Source: Verrucomicrobiota bacterium (GTDB lineage: Bacteria; Verrucomicrobiota; Verrucomicrobiia; Limisphaerales; UBA9464). Taken from it: a stretch of DNA of 64,000 nt. Below, piece after piece: positions 23,673 to 32,356 of the stretch. The DNA is taken from contig CANIZL010000022.1 in NCBI GenBank assembly GCA_947471985.1, forward strand, positions 1-64,000, read 5' to 3'. Positions within the stretch are counted from its first letter, which is position 1. Each line of letters begins with the position of its first letter. Made by a program: the position numbers and the translations under genes. The notes beneath the pieces are model-generated. The model was given only the letters and a program-made list of their open reading frames with translations, ran no database searches and was not told the DNA's origin.

Positions 23673-25229
23673 ATGAGCGAATCCGCGGATCACCTTGATG
23701 AACTCCTCGCCAGCCGGGCCACCAAGCCGACGCGCCAAGTGGACCCTTGCACCATCGTCATTTTTGGTGCCTCCGGGGATCTCACGTTCCGCAAGCTGAT
23801 TCCGGCGTTGTACCATCTGGCCCTCGAAAAGGCCCTCCCCACTCCCTACCGGATCATCGGCTACGCACGCCGGGACAAAACGGACGACTCCTTCCGCCAG
23901 GAACTGCGCGAGGCACTCACGCAATTCTCCCGCACCAAGCCGGTCAACGACGACGTGTGGACGGAGTTCGCCAAAAACATCGTTTATTGTCAGGCCGACA
24001 TCTCCGACCCCGCCGGCTACGAGAAGTTGCGCCAGATCATCCAGTCCAGTCCCGAGCCCAGACTCAAGGAGAACCTGCTTTTTTATCTGTCGGTTCAACC
24101 CAGTCTCTTCGGCGAAATCGCCTCGCGCCTCAGCACCGTCGGTCTGCTGAAGAAGGAGGAGGGATTGACCCCGGACCGGTTGATCATCGAAAAACCCTTC
24201 GGCCACGACCTCGCCAGCGCCCAGGAGTTGAACGCGGAACTGATCCGTTTCTGTCACGAGCGCCAGATCTTCCGCATCGATCATTACCTCGGGAAGGAGA
24301 CGGTGCAGAACATCCTGATGTTCCGCTTCTCGAATGCCATTTTCGAACGGTTGTGGCATCGCGAATCGATCGACCACGTCCAGATCACCGTCTCGGAAAA
24401 GATCGGCGTGGGCAGCCGCGGCGGTTACTACGAGGAAGCCGGGGCCATGCGCGACATGGTGCAGAATCACATGCTCCAGATCCTGGCCCTGGTCGGCATG
24501 GAACCGCCGGCTTCGGTCGAGGCGGAGAACATCCGCGACGAGAAGGTCAAACTCCTGAAATCCGTGCGGCCGATGACGCCGCAGCAGGTCTTGGAGAACG
24601 TGGTGCGCGGACAGTATTTCGCCGGTGAAGTGGATGGCGAAGCGCGCCCGGCGTATCGCAGCGAACCCAAGGTAAAGCCCACCTCCAACGTCGAAACCTA
24701 CACGGCGATACGCCTGTTCATCGACAACTGGCGCTGGGCCGGCGTGCCATTCTACCTGCGAACCGGCAAGAACCTGCCATTGAGCGCTTCCGAGGTGCGC
24801 GTGCAATTCAAGGCGGCGCCCAACATTCTCTTCTCGGCCCGCACCCAGTTGGATCCCAACTCCCTGACCCTGCGGTTGCAACCCAACGAGGGCATCACCC
24901 TGCGCTTCAACGGCAAGGTCCCCGGCGCCGGCACCGAACTGCGTCCCGTGCGAATGCGGTTCAGTTACGATTCCGAATTCGGCGCCTACACCCCGGAGGC
25001 CTACGAACGGCTGCTACTGGAAGCCATTGCGGGGGATGCCACGCTGTTCATCCGTCGCGATGAGGTCGAAACCGCCTGGTCCATCGTGGACTCGATCCGC
25101 ACGGCATGGATCGGAAAATCGCTGACCAACCGCGAATTCTACTCGGCCGGCACATGGGGGCCGAGCGCCGCCGACGACCTCCTGGCGCGGGATCAGCGCG
25201 AGTGGCGGAATCCGCAGCCGGCGAAATAG
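23673..25229 (+). CDS. zwf: glucose-6-phosphate 1-dehydrogenase
   Basis: A 518-residue cytosolic enzyme that oxidises glucose-6-phosphate to 6-phosphogluconolactone with NAD(P)+, the entry step of the oxidative pentose phosphate pathway. The N-terminal nucleotide-binding motif is IVIFGASGDLTFRKLIPALY. The substrate-binding lysine is in LIIEKPFGHDLA and the active-site signature is RIDHYLGKETVQNILMFRFS. The C-terminal half keeps GVPFYLRTGKNLP and the tail EFYSAGTWGPSAADDLL. Length is normal. The start at 23673 (MSESADHLDELL) is chosen because the family N-terminus begins shortly after it. It is followed 54 bases later by a DEAD-box helicase gene on the same strand. Confidence 0.96.
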   Translation: MSESADHLDELLASRATKPTRQVDPCTIVIFGASGDLTFRKLIPALYHLALEKALPTPYRIIGYARRDKTDDSFRQELREALTQFSRTKPVNDDVWTEFAKNIVYCQADISDPAGYEKLRQIIQSSPEPRLKENLLFYLSVQPSLFGEIASRLSTVGLLKKEEGLTPDRLIIEKPFGHDLASAQELNAELIRFCHERQIFRIDHYLGKETVQNILMFRFSNAIFERLWHRESIDHVQITVSEKIGVGSRGGYYEEAGAMRDMVQNHMLQILALVGMEPPASVEAENIRDEKVKLLKSVRPMTPQQVLENVVRGQYFAGEVDGEARPAYRSEPKVKPTSNVETYTAIRLFIDNWRWAGVPFYLRTGKNLPLSASEVRVQFKAAPNILFSARTQLDPNSLTLRLQPNEGITLRFNGKVPGAGTELRPVRMRFSYDSEFGAYTPEAYERLLLEAIAGDATLFIRRDEVETAWSIVDSIRTAWIGKSLTNREFYSAGTWGPSAADDLLARDQREWRNPQPAK

Positions 25230-25283
25230 CGGCTTTTGTTGAATCCCCTTCCTCCCCCCGGGGTTGGTCGGCTAACATCCACC

Positions 25284-26507
25284 ATGCAGTTTTCCGAATT
25301 GGGACTCCGAATCGCGTTGCAGGATGCGGTGGCGGAGCTGGGTTACAAGGAAGCGACACCCATTCAGGCGCAGGCGATTCCGCTTTTGCTCGATGGCCGG
25401 GACGTCATTGGGTCCGCCCAGACTGGCACCGGCAAGACCGCCGCTTTTGCCCTGCCGATCCTGTCGCGCCTCGGGCCCCACGGACCAGGCCCCCGCTGCC
25501 TCGTCCTCGAGCCCACCCGCGAACTGGCCGTCCAGACGCACGAAAACTTCCTCAAGCTGTCCAAGTACACCCGCCTCCACTGCGGCCTCGTGTACGGCGG
25601 CGTCGGCTACGGCGCCCAGCGCGATGCCTTCAAACAAGGCGTGGACATCATCACCGCCACGCCCGGCCGGTTGTTGGATCATCTGCAGGAGGGCGCGGTG
25701 AAATTGGATTTGGTGCAGTTCCTCATCCTGGATGAAGCCGACCGCATGCTCGACATGGGGTTCCTTCCCGACGTGAAGCGCATCGTGATGAAGTGCGGCA
25801 AGGAACGGCAGACTGCCCTCTTCTCGGCCACGATCCCGCCGGCGATCGAGACGCTGATCCAATGGGCCATGAAGGATCCGGTCACCGTGGAAATCGGGGC
25901 CCGACGTTCGGTGGCCGAGACCGTGAAGCACGTCGTCTACCCGGTCGCCGAACTCCAAAAGCAGGACCTCCTGCTGGCGCTGTTGGATAAGATCCACTGG
26001 GAGAGCGTCATCGTTTTCTGTCGTACCAAACGGAGCGCGGACGACGTCTTGTACTCCCTCAAGCGGGCCCGTCACAAGGCCGCCGTAATCCATTCCGATC
26101 GTTCCCAGAAGGAACGGCAACAGGCCTTGGAAGGATTCCGCGAAGGGTATTACGAAGTGCTGGTGGCTACGGACATCGCCGCACGCGGCCTCGACATCGC
26201 GGATGTCAGCCACGTCATCAATTACAATGTCCCGGAACATCCCGAGGACTACGTGCACCGGATCGGCCGCACCGGGCGGGCCCACGCCAGCGGCGACGCC
26301 TTCACGCTGTTCACGGCGAGCGACGCCCAGGACCTGCAGAGCATCGAGCGCTTCATCAGCAAGAAGATCGAGCGGGTCAAACTCGAAGGATTCCCGTACC
26401 AGTACACGGTGCTGTTCGACGAAGCCAAGTTGGGCCCGGTGGCTGGAAAGAGCCGCGGCGCCCGCATTGGCAAAGGCTACTTCTTCGGCCCCGCCAAGCG
26501 GCGCTAA
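25284..26507 (+). CDS. DEAD-box ATP-dependent RNA helicase (RhlE-like)
   Basis: A 407-residue RNA helicase that unwinds or remodels RNA at ATP cost, acting in ribosome assembly or RNA turnover. The order of motifs is complete: Q motif (FSELGLRIALQDAVAELGYK with TPIQAQAIP), motif I (AQTGTGKTAAFALP), Ia (LEPTRELAVQ), GG, Ib (TPGRLLD), II (DEADRMLDMGF), III (SAT), IV (VIVFCRTKRSADDV), V (VATDIAARGLDIADVSHVIN) and VI (HRIGRTGRAHASGDA). It lacks the long basic tail of many RhlE proteins and ends with a short basic segment. The ATG at 25284 places the Q motif at the very N-terminus, as usual. Confidence 0.93.
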   Translation: MQFSELGLRIALQDAVAELGYKEATPIQAQAIPLLLDGRDVIGSAQTGTGKTAAFALPILSRLGPHGPGPRCLVLEPTRELAVQTHENFLKLSKYTRLHCGLVYGGVGYGAQRDAFKQGVDIITATPGRLLDHLQEGAVKLDLVQFLILDEADRMLDMGFLPDVKRIVMKCGKERQTALFSATIPPAIETLIQWAMKDPVTVEIGARRSVAETVKHVVYPVAELQKQDLLLALLDKIHWESVIVFCRTKRSADDVLYSLKRARHKAAVIHSDRSQKERQQALEGFREGYYEVLVATDIAARGLDIADVSHVINYNVPEHPEDYVHRIGRTGRAHASGDAFTLFTASDAQDLQSIERFISKKIERVKLEGFPYQYTVLFDEAKLGPVAGKSRGARIGKGYFFGPAKRR

Positions 26508-26561
26508 AGTCCCTCTCCTGGCCCTCCAGCGGAGGTCGGACCCGGATCGGACGCCCGCGGA

Positions 26562-28469
26562 CTATCGGCTCTGGCTCGCCGGCGCCGATCGCAGCCAATC
26601 CGCCAGCTGCCCCACCGCCAACGGACTCAGGACACCGTCCCGACCAAACTTCGGCATCCGATCATTCCGCTTGCCGTAGAAGCGATCGTGGGTGGGATCC
26701 GTGATCATCCCCACCAACCATTCGCGCGATCCCCAGCCCGTCAGATCCGGGGCGGTGGCATCCTCGTCGGGCCGCCGAAACGCATGACAATCGGTGCAGC
26801 CGAGACTTTCCCGCAGCGCCTTGCGGCCGGCTTCAATGCCGGCGGCGTCGCGCAGATCCGCCTCCGCCTGCGCCGGCAATTGCGCCTCCGCGCTCACCGC
26901 CTGAATCACCTGCTGCAACTGCTCCCGTTGGGCAGGCGAGTACTTGGGCACTTTTTCACGGACGTACTTCACCATCTTGCCGTCCTTGAATTTCGTGCCG
27001 CCATAGAAGTGGAGTCCGGCGATCTGCGCTGGATCCATCATTCCCGCCAGCCACGCCCGCGAACCGAAGCCCGCCAGGTCGGAGGCCGAAATCAGCTCCG
27101 GTACGCGAAGTTTTGTCCCCGCGGCGACCGTTCCCACCTGCGGATTCATCGCCCGCAGCTGTGCCTCGGAGCTGGACCGGGCGGCCGCCAGCGACGCCCA
27201 AGTATCCCCGGTAGCGGCGGTGATCTCCTCGGTCCGCGCCTGGCCCAATCCGTCGTGGCCATCGAAGCGATGGCAACTCGCGCAGTTCCGCGCGAAGAGT
27301 TTGGGCCCTTGGGTCAGCGGATCCTGCCGCAGCATTGCCGCCGCGCCTTCCGGCGGAATTCCTCCGCTCTGCTGCACCAGACTGACCGCCCGGGCGGCGT
27401 CCCGCTCCGCGCGCTGCACGGCCATTTGAAATTCAGGGTTACCCCGATCTTCCCGCCGGGCTTGCCAGGTCAAAAAGCCCGCACCCGCGAGTAGCAAGCC
27501 CAGGAAAACCAGATTGAACCGATGTCCCATCCGCCAGCGCGCAATCAAGGGCATGGCCCCCAGGACCACGGCCAACAGGCTCGGGATGATAATCGCCCCC
27601 CAGACCTCCGTGTGGCCGCTGAAGTATTTGAGGAACTGGAACAGAAACAGGAAATACCACTCCGGCCGCGCCGGGTATTCTTCCGACGGATCCGCCGGAG
27701 CGCTCAATTCCGCCCCGTGGTGGCGCACCGTGAAAAATACGACCGTGGCCAGAACCGCCAAACACGCCACGGCATCCGCCAGCACCTGATCGGGCCAGAA
27801 GGCCGCATCCGGTTTGCGCAACGGCCGCTTGGGCGTGATCCCGTGTCGACGGAAGAGCGCCACGTGTCCCACCACCAACGCCACAGTGGCCGCCGGAAGG
27901 ACGCCGGCGTGCAGGGCGAAAAAGCGGGTCAAGGTGTGATGCCCGTAGTCGGCCCCGCCCACGATCAATCGCTGCACCTCCGGCCCCACGAACGGGGTGA
28001 GGGCGGCGAGATTCGTCGACACCTTGGTGGCCCAATAGCCCTTCTGATCCCACGGCAGCAGATAACCCGTCAGTGACAGGGCCAGGGTCAGAAACAGGAG
28101 GCCGACGCCAAACCACCAATTCACTTCCCGCGGCGCCTTGTAAGCGCCGTCGATCACCACCTGCAGCAGGTGCAGCACCAGGAGAATGCTCATCGCCTGC
28201 GCCATGTAATGATGCAAACCGCGCAGGAACCATCCGCCGGCCGCCACGTGCTGGATGTGGTAGACGCTCTCCCACGCCGACGTCGCGCTCGGCGAATAGT
28301 ACATCCACAGGAACATCCCGGTAACGAACTGCGCCACGAGCGCAAACGTCAGCGTACTGCCCCAAACGTACCGCCAGCGCGCCCCACCCGGGATGTTCTC
28401 GGACAAGGCCTCATGGGCGATGCGCCGCCAACCGGTGCGGTCATCCAACCAATCGAACAGGGATTTCAT
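26562..28469 (-). CDS. cytochrome b fused to a di-haem cytochrome c (bc-complex subunit)
   Basis: A 635-residue membrane protein combining the cytochrome b and c subunits of a quinol-oxidising bc-type complex. The N-terminal ~330 residues are cytochrome b: about eight membrane segments, haem-ligand regions (HIQHVAAGGWFLRGLHHYMA; RFFALHAGVLPAATVALVVG) and the Qo motif PEWYFLFLFQFLKYF. After a last membrane helix (LVFLGLLLAGAGFLTW) the C-terminal ~280 residues hold two c-type haem sites, CASCH at ~396 and CTDCH at ~556. Both are followed by similar blocks (GFGSRAWLAGMM and GWGSREWLVGMITDP), so the c part is an internal duplication. It lies 36 bases downstream of the Rieske gene; no separate cytochrome c1 is present. 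Confidence 0.92.
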   Translation of the reverse strand: MKSLFDWLDDRTGWRRIAHEALSENIPGGARWRYVWGSTLTFALVAQFVTGMFLWMYYSPSATSAWESVYHIQHVAAGGWFLRGLHHYMAQAMSILLVLHLLQVVIDGAYKAPREVNWWFGVGLLFLTLALSLTGYLLPWDQKGYWATKVSTNLAALTPFVGPEVQRLIVGGADYGHHTLTRFFALHAGVLPAATVALVVGHVALFRRHGITPKRPLRKPDAAFWPDQVLADAVACLAVLATVVFFTVRHHGAELSAPADPSEEYPARPEWYFLFLFQFLKYFSGHTEVWGAIIIPSLLAVVLGAMPLIARWRMGHRFNLVFLGLLLAGAGFLTWQARREDRGNPEFQMAVQRAERDAARAVSLVQQSGGIPPEGAAAMLRQDPLTQGPKLFARNCASCHRFDGHDGLGQARTEEITAATGDTWASLAAARSSSEAQLRAMNPQVGTVAAGTKLRVPELISASDLAGFGSRAWLAGMMDPAQIAGLHFYGGTKFKDGKMVKYVREKVPKYSPAQREQLQQVIQAVSAEAQLPAQAEADLRDAAGIEAGRKALRESLGCTDCHAFRRPDEDATAPDLTGWGSREWLVGMITDPTHDRFYGKRNDRMPKFGRDGVLSPLAVGQLADWLRSAPASQSR

Positions 28470-28505
28470 GCGGGAAGAAGACGCGAGGATTCCGAAGGGT
28501 GGCCG

Positions 28506-29075
28506 TCAGGAAAGCGCAACTTTGTCCGCCCGTCCGGTCTGGAAATTCTGGAACTGAACCCAGATTTCCCGGCCGCGGATCTCCACCGCCAACTCGTCCA
28601 GACCCCGGGGACTCGGGCTCGAGGGCATGTCGATCGCCCCGTTCACCGCGAACGTGCTGTTATGGCACGGACAAAAATATCCCGTGCGCGAGGCCTGATA
28701 ATCGACAAAACACCCCGCGTGCGGGCAGACCACGTTGAGGGCGGTCACCTTTCCCGGGCCGGTGCCATCGGACGTCCGACGCAGATAGACGGCCCCAACC
28801 GGCGTCTGGGGCGTACGGGTCCAGGCGTCGATTTTTTCCGCCACCACGGCAAACCGCCGGGGCACGCCATCGGCCGGCAGGGATTCGAGGGTCGCGACCC
28901 GCAGGAACGCGCCGGCCCCGGAATGGGTGCGACGCCGCACGGGGTCCAGCCAGACCCACACGCCCGTCAGTACGGGCACAAGCCCCAAAACGCCGCCAAT
29001 GGCAGCGGCGGCAGCGGCCTTAAAAAAAATTCGGCGCGGTTCTCCGGGAACCACTGGACCGGACGACAACTTCAT
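28506..29075 (-). CDS. Rieske [2Fe-2S] iron-sulfur protein of the bc complex
   Basis: A 189-residue membrane-anchored Rieske protein that passes electrons from quinol to the c-type haem. It has an N-terminal RR-containing leader (PRRIFFKAAAAAAIGGVLGL) consistent with Tat export and a signal anchor. Cluster-binding motifs are CPHAGCFVDY and CPCHNSTFAVNG, giving two Cys and two His. A strong GGGGGG stretch directly precedes the ATG on the coding strand and can serve as a ribosome binding site. It is the first gene of a two-gene operon with the fused cytochrome b/c subunit. Confidence 0.93.
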   Translation of the reverse strand: MKLSSGPVVPGEPRRIFFKAAAAAAIGGVLGLVPVLTGVWVWLDPVRRRTHSGAGAFLRVATLESLPADGVPRRFAVVAEKIDAWTRTPQTPVGAVYLRRTSDGTGPGKVTALNVVCPHAGCFVDYQASRTGYFCPCHNSTFAVNGAIDMPSSPSPRGLDELAVEIRGREIWVQFQNFQTGRADKVALS

Positions 29076-29141
29076 CCCCCCACCCTAAAAGATTAGGTAG
29101 CGACTCCTAGTAAATGTAAGGCGCAACTCGTAGTGAAGCCG

Positions 29142-29168
29142 GGGGACCCGCGAAGTATTCGCGTCCCC
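29142..29168. terminator. hairpin between ileS and the Rieske gene
   Basis: Nested stems GGGGAC/GTCCCC (outer) and GCGAA/TTCGC (inner) surround a GTA loop, separated by a CC bulge. It lies downstream of the ileS stop and upstream of the Rieske start, both on the minus strand. There is no long T run after it in either direction, so it may be a Rho-aided or weak terminator. Confidence 0.45.
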
Positions 29169-29272
29169 ATTTCCCGCCACTCGGGCGCGGAACGTTCAAC
29201 GTTTCCGCGCCCGCAGGGACCCAACCGGCAGCCGCGCAGCGGGTCAAATCGGGCCGACTTCCGCGCTGGGAA

Positions 29273-32152
29273 TCAACCGACCGCCACCACCGCGATGACG
29301 CAGCGGGAACAGAGGCCCGGGTGTGCCGGATTCTGGCCCGTGGACGGCTCGCAGTGCCAGCAACGCTCGCACTTGGGCCAGTTGAGTTCGCTGGCCACCT
29401 GCACCCGCACGCCGGCCGTCAGCGGATCCTCCACCACGTGGATGCAGACCCCGGACACGTTGGCGAGTTCCCGCAGTTCCTCCTGCCGGCTTTGCGCTAT
29501 CGCCGATTCCTCCGTCACCAGATCGAAGTGCAACACGGCATCCAGACTCTTGCCGATGAGCTTCGCCTGCCGCGCTTTTTCCAATTCCGGCAGGGCCCGC
29601 TCCCGCAGCGTAAACAGCGTCTTCCAGGTCGCCCGATCCGCCTCGGTCTGGCCGTCCACACCCGGCTCCCAGCGACTGAAATGCACCGACTTGGTCGGCG
29701 CGCCCGTCAGACATTCCCAGGCCTCCTCCGCCGTGAAGGCCAACATCGGCGCCAGCATCTGACACAACCGCTGCACCATCCGATGCAGAGCCGTCTGCGT
29801 CGCCCGGCGCCGCGTGGACGCGGCCGCATCGGTGTACAACCGGTCCTTCACCACGTCGTGGTAGATCGAACTCAATTGCACGGCGATGAACTGCGAGAGC
29901 AGCTGATAAACATGATGAAACTCGTAGGCATCGTACGCCGCGGCGACGGCCTGTTCGAGTCGGGCGAATTCGCTGAGGATCCATCGGTCCAGGCCCGTCA
30001 ACGCGGCATCCGGCACGGCGTGCTGCGCCGCATCGAAATCGTACAAATTCGAAAGCTGGTACCGCAGCGTGTTACGGATGAGTCGGTAGGTTTCGCCCGC
30101 CTTTTCCACCCGATCGTCGCCCACCCAGATGTCCCCGCGGAAATCCTGGGAGGCCACCCACAAGCGCACGACATCGGCCCCGAACTGTTTGAGATAGCGT
30201 TCGGCCGTCTCGGGTTTTTCGTAGGTGCCCTGGGCACTCTTGCTGACCTTTTCCTTCTGCTTCGGATCCAGCTTGCTGGCCTTCACCATGAAACCGTGCG
30301 TGAGCACCGTCTTGAATGGCGCGTGGCCATTGCCCGCCAGCGAAAGCAGAAGGGAGGATTGGAACCAGCCGCGATGCTGATCGGACCCTTCGAGATACAC
30401 GTCCGCCCGCCAGGCGGTCGGATCGCCCGCCGACGCCGGGCCCCGGTTCAACTCGGGACGGCGCATCAGCACCGCGCGACTGGAGCTGCCGGAATCGATC
30501 CACACGTCGAGGGTGTCCTGGCTCTTACTGACCGCTTCCGGACCGGTCCAACCCGCGGGGCGGCACGCCTGCCACAATTCCGCGGCGCTGCGTTCGAACC
30601 ACACATTGGAACCGTGGGCTTCGATCAGAGCTGCCGCCTGCCGGACGCTCTCGGCGTTCAGGATGGGTTCGCCCTGGGCGTCATAGAAGGCCGGGATCGG
30701 GACGCCCCAAGTGCGCTGGCGCGAGATGCACCAATCGGGACGCGACTCAACCGCGCCCTGGATCCGGTTCTGCCCCCAGGCCGGCACCCATTGGACATCG
30801 CGGGCGATGACCTCCAGGGCCTGCTGACGAAACGTCTGCGTCTTCCCGGGCACCGTGTGGTCGATGCGGATGAACCACTGGTCCACCGCGCGGAAAACAA
30901 TCGGCGTCTTGCTGCGCCAGCAATGCGGATAGCTGTGGGTGTAATCCTCGCGGAAGACGAGCGCCTCGATCTTCAGGAGCAGCTCCAAGACGGCGTCATT
31001 GGCGTCGCTGCGATTGTTCTTCTCCAGAACGGATTTGCCGAGCAATTCCGCGGGCATTTGCTGCTCCGCCGGCAGATCCGACGTGTGCACCAAACGGCCT
31101 TCGTCATCCACCGGACAATACACCGGCAGACCCACGGTCCGCCCGAGACCATAATCCTCCGTACCGTGGCCCGGGGCGATGTGAACGAAACCGGTACCGG
31201 TGGAATTCTCCACGAATTCCGCCGGATACAACCGCCCCGTGCGGGCGCAGAAAGGATGCTCGTAGCTCAGGGACTCCAGCTCCTCCGGCTGCACGGTGCG
31301 AACGATCTGGTAATTCTCCCAACCGCACTTGGCCGCGACGGCCCCGATGAGTGCATTCGACAACAGGTACGTGGCCCCGGCGGCGAACACGTAGGAGTAA
31401 TGAAATCCGGGATTGAACGCGACCGCGAGATTCGCGGGCAGGGTCCAGGGCGTGGTGGTCCAGATCAGGACATACGTATTGGGTTCCCCGGCGAGACGGA
31501 ACCGCACGTACACGCTCTGGCTGACGTGATCCTTGTATTCCACCTCGGCCTCGGCCAGGGCGGTCTTGAAGGGAATGCTCCAATAAACGGGCTTTTTGCC
31601 GCGATAGACGAAGCCCTGATCCACGACGTCCGCAAACATCCGCAGCTCGTCCGCTTCGTACTTCCGGTCCAGCGTCAGATACGGCTGATCCCAGACGCCA
31701 AATACGCCGAGGCGACGAAACTGACTGCGCTGCAAATCCAGATACTTGCGCGCATAGGCGTCGCAGGCGGAGCGGATGGTGGCCGCATCGGCATCGGTAC
31801 GTCCGGCGGCGCGCAGCTCCTGCGTCACCTTGGATTCGATCGGCAGACCGTGGCAATCCCATCCCGGCACATACGGCGTGCGATAGCCGCGCAGGGTCTT
31901 CGATTTCAGGATCAGGTCCTTGAGGATCTTGTTGAGCGCGGTGCCGATGTGGACGTCCCCGTTGGCGAAGGGCGGGCCGTCGTGCAGCACGAAGGTGGGG
32001 GCGTCGGCGCGGGCGGCCTGGATCTGACCGTAAATATCCGCCGCCTCCCATTGGGCGAGGCGTTGCGGTTCGCGCTGAACAAGGTTGGCCTGCATCGGAA
32101 AATCCGTGCGCGGCAGGTTCAACGTGTGCTTGTAATCCGGCTTTTGACTCAT
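29273..32152 (-). CDS. ileS: isoleucine--tRNA ligase
   Basis: A 959-residue class I aminoacyl-tRNA synthetase charging tRNA-Ile, cytosolic. The start at 32152 (MSQKPDYKHTLNLPRTDFPM) fits the family. The HIGH motif appears as GDVHIGTALNKILKDLIL. WDCHGLPIESKV begins the editing/catalytic region, and the KMSKS loop is KVSKSAQGTYEKPE with V replacing M. The C-terminus keeps the zinc motif CERCWHCEP and CSRC. Anticodon-binding helices include LDRWILSEFARLEQAVAAAY. Length is normal for bacterial IleS with the zinc tail. It appears monocistronic; lspA, a frequent neighbour elsewhere, is not adjacent. Confidence 0.97.
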   Translation of the reverse strand: MSQKPDYKHTLNLPRTDFPMQANLVQREPQRLAQWEAADIYGQIQAARADAPTFVLHDGPPFANGDVHIGTALNKILKDLILKSKTLRGYRTPYVPGWDCHGLPIESKVTQELRAAGRTDADAATIRSACDAYARKYLDLQRSQFRRLGVFGVWDQPYLTLDRKYEADELRMFADVVDQGFVYRGKKPVYWSIPFKTALAEAEVEYKDHVSQSVYVRFRLAGEPNTYVLIWTTTPWTLPANLAVAFNPGFHYSYVFAAGATYLLSNALIGAVAAKCGWENYQIVRTVQPEELESLSYEHPFCARTGRLYPAEFVENSTGTGFVHIAPGHGTEDYGLGRTVGLPVYCPVDDEGRLVHTSDLPAEQQMPAELLGKSVLEKNNRSDANDAVLELLLKIEALVFREDYTHSYPHCWRSKTPIVFRAVDQWFIRIDHTVPGKTQTFRQQALEVIARDVQWVPAWGQNRIQGAVESRPDWCISRQRTWGVPIPAFYDAQGEPILNAESVRQAAALIEAHGSNVWFERSAAELWQACRPAGWTGPEAVSKSQDTLDVWIDSGSSSRAVLMRRPELNRGPASAGDPTAWRADVYLEGSDQHRGWFQSSLLLSLAGNGHAPFKTVLTHGFMVKASKLDPKQKEKVSKSAQGTYEKPETAERYLKQFGADVVRLWVASQDFRGDIWVGDDRVEKAGETYRLIRNTLRYQLSNLYDFDAAQHAVPDAALTGLDRWILSEFARLEQAVAAAYDAYEFHHVYQLLSQFIAVQLSSIYHDVVKDRLYTDAAASTRRRATQTALHRMVQRLCQMLAPMLAFTAEEAWECLTGAPTKSVHFSRWEPGVDGQTEADRATWKTLFTLRERALPELEKARQAKLIGKSLDAVLHFDLVTEESAIAQSRQEELRELANVSGVCIHVVEDPLTAGVRVQVASELNWPKCERCWHCEPSTGQNPAHPGLCSRCVIAVVAVG

Positions 32153-32272
32153 GGACGTAATCCCCGCGGCGCCTGCCGCCGCGAAGACGGGGACAATCAC
32201 GTTTCACAGCGCACACGCAAGGCGGGCGTGAGCCTGACCGATCCCGGGCAGCAAGCGGACCCAGACATGCGA

Positions 32273-32301
32273 AGTCCCAGGAAGCGATGCCTCCCGGGAC
32301 T
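32273..32301. terminator. hairpin in the gap between the esterase gene and ileS
   Basis: Arms AGTCCCAGGAAG (32273-32284) and CCTCCCGGGACT (32290-32301) can form an 11-12 bp stem, including G-U pairs, with a 5-base loop. It lies between the stop of the esterase-propeller gene and the ileS start on the same strand. It may terminate the first transcript or be part of the ileS leader. No T run is present. Confidence 0.4.
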
Positions 32302-32356
32302 CGTCAACCGCTGAACAACCGCTGAATAAGATCTCGGACCTGCCGTTGGACGACCC

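Noticed and set aside
29321-32314. A 997-codon plus-strand open frame across ileS
   Set aside because: It is antisense to a fully recognisable isoleucyl-tRNA synthetase and encodes Arg/His-rich sequence without a family.
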